Shown here: one piece after another, positions 11,719-22,079 of the stretch
Numbering within the stretch: position 1 is the first letter of the stretch
Layout: every line of letters starts with the position of its first letter
Source of the DNA: Flaveria trinervia
Taxonomy: Eukaryota > Streptophyta > Magnoliopsida > Asterales > Asteraceae
Assembly (NCBI GenBank): GCA_025506515.1
Contig: CM046453.1
Location: forward strand, 7,214,410 to 7,278,409
Direction of reading: 5' to 3'
DNA length: 64,000 nt
Position numbers and translations under genes: made by a program
Notes under the pieces: model-generated
Told to the model about the DNA's origin: nothing
The model's input: the letters and a program-made list of their open reading frames with translations, nothing else
Database searches by the model: none

Positions 11719-13622
11719 TTGGCAACCAAGATGATGTATGATGTCTTGAACCTACCAGCTCCAGATTCAACATCATCTGGTTCACAAGGTAGCTCATCTA
11801 ACAACTCAGGGGGAGCACTTGATGATAGTGACTCCTCCTCTGATGAAGAAGCTGTGGAGATTGATCAAAACAACAAGGAGGAACAGGTTCCTATTCCTGT
11901 AAGTCCACAAGCATCTGACATTGATGCCTCTGCGTCTTCAGAACCTCAGACTCCTACTGCCTCAGATACTGAACCAAATGTTCATAATCTTGATTCTGAG
12001 GTAGTTGTTCCAACAACTCCTGGATCACACCTAAATGTCTATCATTCTTTGGATAATGTCATTGGGGATGTGAGGTTAGGAGTTCAGACCAGAAATCAGC
12101 TATACTCAGCTGATTATGCCTCAGTGATGGAAAAGTGATACCTTAATGATGGTGCATATCGTTGCTTTGTGTTTTAGTTTGACCCAAAGTATGTGAGTGA
12201 AGCCCTGAATGATGAGGCATGGGTGAGTGCCATGCAAGAAGAACTTCTTTAGTTCAAGAAGTTAGGTGTACGGACTCTAGTGGATAGACCTAAAGGTGCT
12301 AAGGTCATTGGCACAAAATGGGTCTTGAAATGCAAGAAAGACGATCAAGGCGTGATCATCAGAAACAAGGCCCGACTTGTTGTTCAAGGCTTTCAACAAG
12401 TCGAGGGCATAGACTACAATGAAGTGTTTGCACCCGTGGCAAGAATGGAAGCAATCCACATCTTCCTTGCCTGTGCATCATACATGAAGATTAAAGTTTA
12501 TCAACTTGATGTGAAGAGTGCATTCCTTCATGGTGAAATCCAAGAGACAGTGTACGTCAGTCAACCCGAGGGATTTGAGGATCCATATCATCGGGACAGA
12601 GTTTACAAACTCGACAAGGCTCTATATGGACTTCATCAAGCTCCCAGAGCCTGGTATGAAAAACCCTCGACTCACCTTGTGAAACACGGCTTTCGCAGAG
12701 GTGTTATTGAATGTACACTGTTCATAAAAGAAAAAGATGAAGATTCATTGCTTGTTCAAATCTATGTATATGACATAATCTTTGGTTCTAAGAACGAGGA
12801 TCTATGTAAAGAGTTTGAAGCAGTAATGAAGGCTGAGTTGAAATGAGTGCAATGGGGGATGATATTTTTCTGGGGTTACAGGTGGATCAGACACCAAAGG
12901 GGATCTTCCTACATCAGACCAAGTATGTAGGAGATATTCTCAGTCGGTTTGACATGAAGAATTCTTCCGCAGCTGGAACTCCACTTGCTACAAACCATGA
13001 TGTAGCACCTGATGAGAATGGTGATCTGATCGACGCCACCATGTACCGAGGAATGATTGGATCTCTCATGTACCTCACTGCATCACGACCTGATATCATG
13101 TACGCTACTTGTTTATGTTCAAGATATCAGGCAAAGCCAAAAGTCAACCATCTGATAGGGGTCAAAAGGATCTTTCGTTATCTGAAGGGTACTAGCACAC
13201 TTGGATCGTGGTATCCTCATGACGATGACTTCGAGCTAACAACGTATAGTGACTCGGATTATGGTGGCTGCAAGATGAACTACAAGTCTACATCAGCAGG
13301 ATGTCAATTCTTTGGGAGAAGATTAGTGACCTAGCAGTGTAAGAAGCAGACCTCAATTGCGTTGTCAATCTGTGAAACGAAATATGTTGCTGCTGCAAGT
13401 TGCTGTTCACAAATCATATGGATTCAACAGCAGATGCGGGATTATGGTTTGAAATACTCTTCTACTCCTATTTTTGATGATAACTCTGCTGCAATTGCAG
13501 TAACTAAAAATCTGGTCCAACATCCTAAGACCAAACACATCGAAATAAAATATCACTTTATCTCTTATTTTCTAGGTAGTCAACTTAAATTAATGTTAAA
13601 TTGTCGCCTATTAAAATCCTAA
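11719..13622 (+). pseudogene. Copia-1 reverse transcriptase and RNase H (decayed)
   Basis: 11719-12138 is a Ser/Asp-rich linker between integrase and RT. RT begins at about 12180; a TAG at 12250-12252 precedes GTKWVLKCKKDDQG and ARLVVQGFQQVEGIDY. The catalytic box reads IYVYDIIFGS where active copia RTs have YVDD, so a metal-binding Asp is lost. A frameshift near 12843 leads to a second segment (MYRGMIGSLMYLTASRPDI) and RNase H (TYSDSDYGGC, KTKHIEIKYHF). TAG at 13332-13334 replaces the expected Trp of VTW. The coding region decays after 13622. Confidence 0.93.
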
Positions 13623-14890
13623 AAAGCGTAAATCGGTTACGGTTTTAGAATTTTAGGGGGAGAAATAGGTCAGTGAGTAATATTAACAAAAAAAATGAGG
13701 AAGGAGGAGAGGCTAGCTGATAGAAATAGATTGTATCTATGATACTGATTTAATGACTTTGGAAAATGATAGTACACAAGAACAAATCAATTAGGACTTT
13801 AGAAGTGTAAATTGAATAAGATGCGGCGTTCAAGTATAAGTCTGTGTACTCTGAGCAATATAAAAGGAAAAATGATAGTAAAACAGGTTACTATTAAGGT
13901 AACACAAAGAAAGTAGACCTAGAGGTTACTAGACCATAGATGATATGTTGGTAGATTCAACACAATAGATGATTAGACTTTGTTGGTGATCTCAAGATCA
14001 AACTAAGTTGTTCAACTGACTGTGGCTTCCCATCTTATCACTGGTTAACACAATTAACAAAATTCCAATAAGGGGTGACGAGCAAATAAACGCCACAAAT
14101 GTGTGTGGATGACCATAAATAGAGCGAAGCACGAAAAAAATGAAAAGTAAACGCTATCAAGCTAATAACTTATGTTGTTGGTGTGTTATATGCAAAAGAA
14201 AAAAATAAAGATGCTCTAACAAGAAGATAGGTTGTGTGCCTCTCTGCTGTGTGATGACACTGACCTGAGGATAAACATAACCTAGATATTCTAGAATTCA
14301 TTCTTGTTTGCCACCTCTCTGCTGTGCGATGGCACTGACCTGAGGCTTGGCTTCTCTTTGAAAGCTCTAAGAATAGTTTCTTCTTCTCAAAATACCCGTA
14401 GACCGCTCAAAAATCTCCTGAGGAATGTTGATTACCACATAAGCGTGGGATCCACAATGTTGGTTGAAATAATTAAACCTTAAACTATCACCAATCTATG
14501 TCAAAAGTCTGTGTATGGATTTAAGAGGACCAGTATACTAACAATCATCATGGCTACAATCTTGAAAGTCCAAATCAATATGGGGATCTAATAGTACTAG
14601 TATGATTTCCTAAACTTGCTAACGAATCTAGATGAAAAACAAGAATTGAGCATCAAAAAGTGTTGATAAAATGTCCCAAATAATTTGACTTGCATGTATG
14701 ATTCTAAATTGATTTGGTCCAGTTATGGTCAAAATTAATTGAAGCTGCCTATTCCGAAACTGAATCCATTAGATTTCTATCTTAGGATTTACACCTCACA
14801 CAAAAACGTCAAAAACAAGTTTTAGTTTTGTAATTCTATATAATTTCTTAAATTTTTAAATTTGTTTAAATTTATTCAAATTCAGTTTGT
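13623..14890 (+). other. Copia-1 non-coding spacer after RNase H
   Basis: No ORF. It contains TTAGGGGGAGAAA at 13653-13665, which resembles the polypurine tract beside the 3' LTR. A roughly 33-bp unit with CTCTCTGCTGTG and CACTGACCTGAGG occurs at 14238-14270 and again at 14313-14345. Confidence 0.7.
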
Positions 14891-14941
14891 TTGATATCAG
14901 ACTACGTCATGGGATTCAATAGGGAACTTAATCATTCTAAA

Positions 14942-15081
14942 AGGGTCATGTCTGAGGTGACCACACGTGTTTTCAAACGTAAATCAGTCACGTCTGAGGT
15001 GACAAATTGCTTAAAAGGATCACGTCTGAGGTGGTCAAAAGTTTTTCAAGTTAAAATGATCATGTCTGAGATGATCAAATG
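14942..15081. repeat. Four tandem quasi-palindromes, GTCAYGTCTGAGGTGAC type
   Basis: Four units about 32-43 bp apart share the core YGTCTGAGR with complementary flanks: GGTCA/TGACC at about 14944, AGTCA/TGACA at about 14988, GATCA/TGGTC at about 15019, GATCA/TGATC at about 15059. They differ from the TCAGTCG dyads that follow. Confidence 0.8.
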
Positions 15082-15149
15082 CTCATAAAGTTAAATCAAA
15101 AGTTAAAAAGGGTTTAAGTGAAAAATGGTCATAGAGTCAAAATCATGTA

Positions 15150-15425
15150 TATGTTCCAATCGCACAACTGGACCATGAGTATGAACCAACCGTACGAATG
15201 GAGCATACTCATGCACTAAATAACCGAATGGACATGAGTATGAACCATTCACCCGAATGACTTATCAGAATGAGCCAGTCGACCGAATAGAGCTGTGCGA
15301 ATGAGTCAGTCGCCCGACTGAACCCCAGTCGGCCGACTGAATGTGATCGACTGAGCCATTTGCACGACTGAGTGTTCAATCGCCCCACTGAACAGAGCGA
15401 ATGGGCCCAGTCGGCCGACTGAAAT
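15150..15425. repeat. Internal dyad-motif array of Copia-1, first block
   Basis: About ten copies of the LTR-type dyad, for example CAGTCGCCCGACTG and CAGTCGGCCGACTG. The block ends 10 bp before a TATAAATA box at 15435, copying the array-then-TATA order of the LTR. Confidence 0.82.
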
Positions 15426-15434
15426 CAGATTCAG

Positions 15435-15442
15435 TATAAATA
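15435..15442 (+). promoter_or_regulatory. Candidate internal TATA box of Copia-1
   Basis: CAGTATAAATAGGG lies immediately after the internal dyad array and downstream of pol. It could drive a separate transcript toward the 3' ORF. A possible splice donor (ATAG|GTAATA) is near 15580. Sequence-only inference. Confidence 0.5.
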
Positions 15443-15789
15443 GGGCCACAGGCGATCACATTCAACTCATCACCCCCAATCGCCTAAATTCGCACATTGT
15501 ACGTTACTCTGCCAAATTTTCATCTGACCCAAATTCCTTGCTTATTCTCATCTTCTGACCTTAGTGACTGATTATATAGGTAATATACGGTGTGAACTTG
15601 CCAAAAACTCCGTCGATTAGACTCCAAAAACAAGAATGTGAACCTAATAAGACCCAAGACTTTAAATGAACTAATAACCTAACTAAACTAAGTAACATGT
15701 TGAAACTAAGTTATTAGGTTATTAGTTAAGTGATTGCGAGTCTAAAGAACTATTACATGACGTCTAATCTCAAGAATTGGTTAAAATTC

Positions 15790-16055
15790 GAATCTCAGTC
15801 GACCCAATAGTGGGTCATGCGACTAGACGCCAAGATGAACTTCAATCGCACGATTGAGCTGGTCGAATGGCTTAATCGGCCGAATGGATCATACGAATGA
15901 GCTCAGTCAGCTGGCTGAACCAATCGCAGGCTCAATCAACTGATTGAACTCAGTTGCCTACTCAGTCACCCAACTGAATCCAGGCGCATGCCAAGTCAAC
16001 CGACTGAACACAGTCACATGGTTCAATCGCATGAATGAACCAGAATGAATTCAAC
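15790..16055. repeat. Internal dyad-motif array of Copia-1, second block
   Basis: At least eight further dyads, including arms far from the consensus yet still self-complementary (CAGTCAGCTGGCTG, CAATCAACTGATTG). The block ends about 80 bp before the nested gypsy insertion. Confidence 0.8.
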
Positions 16056-17054
16056 CAAGTTAATTAAGACCGATTTGTGTCGTGTGGTTATCTAATGTCT
16101 ATGTGGCTTGTGTTACAAATTGATGGCTGATAGGTTGTCACACCCCGACCGACGGCGGAATCATCGGGACGGATGAATGGTAGATGATTGCTCATAGCAC
16201 ATGCAACTAATTAAGTTGAAATATTATTAAATATCATTATTCAATAGACATTACAAGAAAAATAATAACATAACAATCAAAATACAACCAAAAACATAAG
16301 TCTTTCAATTAGTCTAGGTCCAAGTCCTATATGAGCACAAGAAGATCTTCAAACATCAAACCTGAAACATGATGATAATAAAAGGCAACTAAAAAGTTTG
16401 TGAGTTTCCAAGGTTTTCATACATAATATAACAAGGTTACAAGTAGCAATTCATGTCATAGGTCATAAGTTAGTAAGGTTATAGAACACATATCATTACA
16501 ACCAAACCTCGACTTGATTACAAGTGTATAAGATTGGCTAAGTGTATTTGGTTCCCATGATGAACAATCATACGTCATCAGGAGTCGGAAATACATCGAC
16601 TTTAGCACTAAATAGGCTTATCAGGCCCAAAGATCTAAGACGTCGCCAGGCTAGCAATAGTTAATGATTGTAAACAAACTATGTATCTCATATAATCACT
16701 TACAACACACAAATAACCATGAAAAAAAATATAAAGATGAATTGAAAGTGCTTTGCAAGTCTCAAACGTTTATAAGTGTATGATGTATAAGTATCATGTT
16801 TCACCCCAAAATAGTGTGAAATAAAGTAAAAAAGGGCAAGGAAAACTCATTTGATATAAATAAGATGATGATAAGAAAAATAAACAAGGCTCCAATGAAT
16901 TCTTCATAATTCAACCTAAGATTTGGTGTCTTAGGATTAGAATAAATATAAGATTAACGACTGAATAAGAATTAGAGTTTCGATTGAAATTTGGGGGTTT
17001 TAATAATTACATTTTATAGATATATTATAATACAATCGTTTACGTTTTGATTTC

Positions 17055-17055
17055 A

Positions 17056-17098
<43 letters not shown>
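17055..17098. repeat. (TA)n microsatellite
   Basis: Nearly pure AT dinucleotide run of about 40 bp in the AT-rich part of the gypsy LTR. Confidence 0.95.
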
Positions 17099-17100
<2 letters not shown>

Positions 17101-17775
17101 TAAGACTAAGAATGATAATGAAAGATTCAATGATTGAATTTATTAATTTAATAAAGAGTAAATACAATATGTAAAAAGAAATAATTAATTTAATAATTAA
17201 TTATTTACAATTTGATAAAGATGATGAATACCTTTTTAAATGACTTGTAGGATAATTTATAATTATTTAAATCATTTTATTAAGTTTTTAACCCTTTAAG
17301 TGATTTTTATAATATCAAAACTCTTAAAATAAGAATAAAGAATCATAGAAAATTATATTGTTTTATAACTTTTAAGAATTAAAAATAAAAGTTAACGAAT
17401 AACTTTATTAACTAATTATGATATAACATACCCTAAAAGATTAGATGAATAATTAGTTATTTAACATATAAATTTATAATGTGTTGAAAATAATCTCCAT
17501 TTAAAATAACGTGATTTAAACGATGGGTATTTAAAGGAACATTTGGACCAAAAATAATTTACTAATTATTAAAATTCATTTTAATATAAATAACTCAAGA
17601 ATAACCTTTGTTTAAAATGTCTTATTAAATAATATTTTTAATTACTTAAATTTAGAAAATTATAGAAAGTTATTGGTGTCTTTAAAAATAGTTAAAGTTT
17701 ACAAAAACTAATTTTTATAACTATTGAAAATTTCTCATAATTAAATTAAGGCTTGAAAAGCCTTAAAAAATAAAT

Positions 17776-17850
17776 GAGGGAGCCCAGGTTCAAACCCGGG
17801 ACCTCTTGGTTATAATCCACGCAAATTACCAGTTGGGCTACAACCCGATA
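17776..17850 (-). repeat. tRNA-like module in gypsy LTR
   Basis: On the minus strand it reads TAGCCCAACTGGTAA (A-box like), then about 30 nt, then GGTTTGAACCT (B-box like) within a T-arm-like CCCGGG/CCTGGG stem. The acceptor stem does not pair, so it is not a functional tRNA. A homologous module is at 29921-29992. Confidence 0.65.
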
Positions 17851-18662
17851 TAGTTAAAAGCCCCATTACAATGTTTAAGAAGCATTAGTTTCAAAACCCT
17901 CAATTCACAAGAACCCTAGAATCAATTTGGATCAAATTGACCATGAATTCGAAGTTGATAACGGAATTAAAGTTAGGGCTTTTATTTGTTATGATCATAC
18001 GAATATAATTGTATGTTTAATTACCTAGTTTGAAGTCAAATCGATGGTGCTTAGAGGAAGGGTTGTGCGCAGCCGTGAAGAACTCTAATTCAAGAGGTAA
18101 ATGATGATGATAATAAAATTGCTCTTGTGGGAAGCTTCAGGTCATCATCTCGAACGAAAACCCTCAACCAATTAAACTTGAAAAAGTCCAGAAGGAGTTG
18201 AACTATGTAGTTGCAGGTCGATGAATAGGATGACAATCGAACTCCATGAAATTGTGTGTTTCGAACGAAATTAGCGTTACAGATGTGACATCCGTCACCT
18301 TAAGGTCCGTCGAATGACATAAATAAGCATAGAAATATTTTAATTATTCTTCCTTTTCTTCATGAACTCCTGCTTTAAGGAATCATGTCTGCTTTATTTT
18401 CCCGTGTGCCTGTACTTCCTCCGAGAACGTGTGTTAAGCATAAACCTTTTATAAATTTCATCACCATTACCACCAAATATATCATTTTTAATTTCAACCA
18501 TTGTCATTAATAAGACCATTTTAGACTATCAAATGCCATTAAACACGCTTTTAACCTTAATATAACGAACATTTCAAGGTCGTAATCAACCGAAACAAAT
18601 TTTGGGGAACTCGAGGGTTAAGTGTAGGGACTAAACTTGTAATTTTGCAAACTTGGGCTGGG

Positions 18663-18670
18663 TATATAAA
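18663..18670 (+). promoter_or_regulatory. TATA box in the gypsy solo LTR
   Basis: GGTATATAAATCCC is followed by a C/T-rich stretch, typical of a U3/R start. The dyad array lies 400-900 bp downstream, unlike the copia arrangement where arrays are upstream. Confidence 0.5.
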
Positions 18671-19059
18671 TCCCATTCCCAGCCACATTCCTCATTCACT
18701 TCATCTTCTTCACCTCTTCACTCCCTACACACACATTTTCTTCATTCTAGCACCAAATCCAACCCGCTTGGTCTTGTTCTTGTTGTCTAGACTCCACCTA
18801 CGGCCTAGTCTACTCCATTCTAGCAGGTAGACGACCTTGGTTGTCCCTTTTCCTTGCTTATTCACGGCTGTCCAAACTAGGGTTTCGGGTGTTCAGGTTC
18901 AACTCGAACACATGAGGTCGTGTGGGTGCGTGTGAGGTCTTTCTGCTTGTGTTTCATGTTTTTGTATGTTTGTAGAGTGTTTCTGGAAGTCCTTGTAGTG
19001 TAAAACTCATGTTTAGAGCAGCTCGGGGGCTGCTCAGCCTGACCACAGTTGCGATTCTG

Positions 19060-19560
19060 CAGTTCAGGCGACTGGGTCTGTCAGGCGATTGAGTCGTGCG
19101 ACTGAGTGAGTCGTGCGACTGAATCTTGCGTCTAAGTCAATCGTGCGACTGAGTTGTGCGACTAGGCATGTCGTGCGACTGAGTTGTGCGACTGTGAGTT
19201 TGTATGCGATTGAGTCATGCGTGCGAATGAGTGTATGTGATTGAGTCATGCATGTGAATGATTGTGTGCGATTGAGTCAGGTGACCGACTGAATGTATGC
19301 GACTGTGCGTGTTTCGCACGACTGGAGTCCAATCGCACGAATGAAGGTTCAATCGCACAAAAGTAGCTAATTCGCACGATTGAGGGTTGATTCGTGCGCA
19401 TGGAGGTTTGGTCGTGCGAATGTGTGTTGTGTGGTACGACTGAATGCCAGCCATGCGAATGAAGACTCAATGGTACGAATGAAGCTGATTCGTACGATTG
19501 AAGGTTGATTCGTAAGGATGGAGCGTTGAGTCGAGCGTCTGGTCCTGTTGTGTGACTGAT
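19060..19560. repeat. Dense dyad array inside the gypsy solo LTR
   Basis: Roughly 25 or more copies or half-copies of GTCGTGCGACTGA, GATTGAGTCATGCG and related forms lie in 500 bp. The motif is the same as in Copia-1 but sits within a gypsy LTR bounded by its own TSD. Several open frames across it on the minus strand result from the repeats, not from genes. Confidence 0.85.
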
Positions 19561-21643
19561 GATGTTGAATGTGAATTTCCCCTTGAACGTCTGATGATGA
19601 TAAGGCCACATCAGTAAAAGTGTCATTGCTTGACCACAAAGATTAAAGTCAACGCTATCAACATGCACATACTATTTGAATTGAAAACAACCTAACATTT
19701 TATAGTTATCGACAATCCAATTGGAACTCCAAATACTTAACAAGTGCTATCTTTCATAACCACGAGATCATTTCACGGATGTCATAAGCAATGACAACTA
19801 CTCATAGTACTTGGATCTACATAAGATCTGATACGTGCGTCCGCTTGTGTGTGTATGCTACCCATGACCGAAACGATACAACCCGAACCGACCAAACATT
19901 ACTATACGCTTTGTACAGGTCATTAATGCTTAACAATAACTGTCAATAGGTGTTGACTGTTCTCTGCATACAACTATTGGGAATCTCGATCTTTCATACT
20001 TACCACTTAACATGTGAGTTTTGTGGCCCCTTTTTGTGCTTATACTACTTTACAAACATTTACAAACATGGGGGAAAAGTATGCTCGCCCGTTTTCTATG
20101 CTATACAACATACATACAATTTACATACTTGGAATCAACGTGCTACTGTTTTGTGGGTACTTATCTGATACATGCTTGAGTCTGCTTTGTGGTTCTTTCT
20201 TACAACCATTTAATTCTAGTGTGGAACCGACGGTTAGGTATTGGTAGTACTACTGGGTTGACACCCCCACCCTCGTGTTGGTATACTAGTTAGTACCAAC
20301 AATAGCCAGGTACGGGCCTTGGGTGAATATATTCCGACAAGATTCTTTGTGTACGTCATTAGGTTTGGTTGTAAAGCTCTTGTCATGTGATTTTGCTTAC
20401 TTATAACTGTATGCACGGTATTCTGCAACAACTTTCTACAGCATCAATTACTTATTTACTTAAACCTGCGAACTCACCAACAATCTTCTTGACCATTTTG
20501 AGCATATCTTTTCAGGTGATCATGCTAGCTGAGATTCTAGGTGTGCTGCCTTAGTGAAGACCCTAGGATGCATTTTCGGGCCAAACTTGTCATTTTGAAA
20601 ACAATTGATGTATCTATTTCAAACAACGTTATACTTTGAAACTTGTTCCTGGGTTGTGGGAATTGCATACAATGTTAACATCTATGTATTATGATCTATG
20701 TGTCACGTTTATGCTTATGGCTATGTTGTCGTGAATACTGACTAAACACGACACAAGTCCCCTTGTCGTCGAATGTTGTCATGACACGCTTTTCATCATT
20801 ATTATTATTGCACCTCTATCGCTTACCATGTGTTATGACGATTCCCGTCTCGTTACGCCCCCGTGTTTCCGCTCTTAGCGGGGGTGTGACAACAGAAGGC
20901 TTTAAGAGTTTAACTAGAAGATTTTCCATTTCTTAAATGGTTTCAATTCAGTCGGTTACAGTTCAAACGAGTTAAAGCTTTAAACAAGGTTTCAGATTCA
21001 AGAACAGCACTATAACCGTTGAATAAACGCAACTAAAATGGGTCTTTGGGTTCGAAATAAGTTCACGAGCGGTTTGATGTACTTTAATTGTGTTTTAATC
21101 AAACGTTTGGAGTGTGTGAGGTTCGTCGGAGCTCCACCGGAGAAGGTGGTCGGAGACAAGGTCGACGGTGGGGTTGTTTTGGGTTGGTTATTAGTAATTT
21201 ACAAATAGGCCCCTATAGTTTATAAAACTTAACATTCAAGGTAAATAGTTTATGAGTTAAGTTTTTTAATTTACAATTTAAGCCTTAATCTTTTAAAAGC
21301 CTAATTTAAAATAATCCAAATTTACTTATAAAATTTTTTATAAATTTATAAGCTTGTTCAACTTTGAGATTTAATTCTTTATTTTAAGTTAGTAGTTGAA
21401 ACTCATGAATGACATTTAAAGTTTCTTAAATTTATGAAACTTTATTTTATAACTTATAAAAATTATTATAAATTGTTAATTGATTTTTTTAATAGATAGA
21501 AATTAAATAAAACATTTATCAGTAATTGGTTAAATTGTACATTTGATGTATTTGATCCATTAAAATTATTAAAATAATTTAAAAATAGAAGTTCAATATA
21601 GGTTAAGGTTTGGGTTTAAACTTTGAAAATGACGGATGTTATA

Positions 21644-22030
21644 GTCTCCCCTACTTTAAGAAATTTTGTCCCGAAATTTAATCTCGAGAAGACTAATTTC
21701 GAGGATATGAGGAGACTTGGATTTCATTTCACGTTTGCAAGTGACACTTAGAACATTTAAATTCAATGAGGTTAATTATGATGTGTTTGTTATGCTTGAA
21801 TTTGTAAAATTTCATAATTCATAATTTTATGTGTATCTTGGCAAAGGGTACACGATTATAGATTTGGAATCTTTATTGATAAGTTTTTGTATTTTAAATG
21901 GTTCAAGATAATTAGGAAGGTTTTGTCACCAGTACAACTCCAAGTTTTAGATCAATACAAGGCTTAGCTTGACAACATGAAAAATATATGGTCAAGACAC
22001 TTTTGGATAAGACATGAAATTCATAAGAGC
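21644..22030 (-). mobile_element. Remnant internal region of the nested gypsy element
   Basis: AT-rich sequence between the gypsy LTR and the resumption of the Copia-1 3' ORF. It has no recognisable gag-pol, and the right boundary is uncertain. Confidence 0.5.
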
Positions 22031-22079
22031 TTTTCAAGCATATAACTTTAACGAGGTTTCCAGATGTTCGATTCTTGTA

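Larger units (their letters stand above)
18284..20891 (+). mobile_element. Gypsy solo LTR nested in the first gypsy LTR (2.6 kb)
   Basis: Starts TGTGACATCCGTCACC, ends AGCGGGGGTGTGACA, with a perfect 5-bp duplication ACAGA (18279-18283 and 20892-20896). It contains no ORF with gag-pol similarity and no PBS or PPT, so it is a solo LTR left by LTR-LTR recombination. It lies in the opposite orientation to its host LTR. It holds the dyad array at 19060-19560. Confidence 0.9.
16136..21643 (-). mobile_element. Gypsy (Tekay/Del-like) LTR of a partial element in Copia-1
   Basis: On the plus strand it starts TGTCACACCCCGACCG and ends GGATGTTATA, so on the minus strand it starts at 21643. It aligns over most of its length with the solo LTR at 28180-31212. 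Just beyond its minus-strand start, at 21644 onward, lies a purine-rich tract in minus orientation (GTAGGGGAGAC) next to sequence reading TTTCGGGACAAAATTTC. This is the usual end of chromovirus internal regions, so it is a 3' LTR. It is interrupted by a second LTR at 18284-20891. TAGGT at 16131-16135 may be one TSD copy, but no partner was found, so the other end is probably deleted. Confidence 0.82.

Noticed and set aside
17776..17850. Functional tRNA gene
   Set aside because: A and B boxes are present but acceptor stem ends do not pair and the sequence lies inside a repeated LTR.
18645..18830. Open frame in the gypsy solo LTR
   Set aside because: C/T-rich LTR leader just after the TATA box; low-complexity translation.
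19060..19560. CRISPR-like array
   Set aside because: Repeats are short, degenerate, irregularly spaced and dyad-symmetric with no unique spacers of constant length, and the genome is eukaryotic.
19064..19668. Several overlapping minus-strand open frames of 60-140 codons
   Set aside because: Produced by the dyad-motif array (repeating Arg-Thr-Thr-His-Ser-like words in every frame); no gene.
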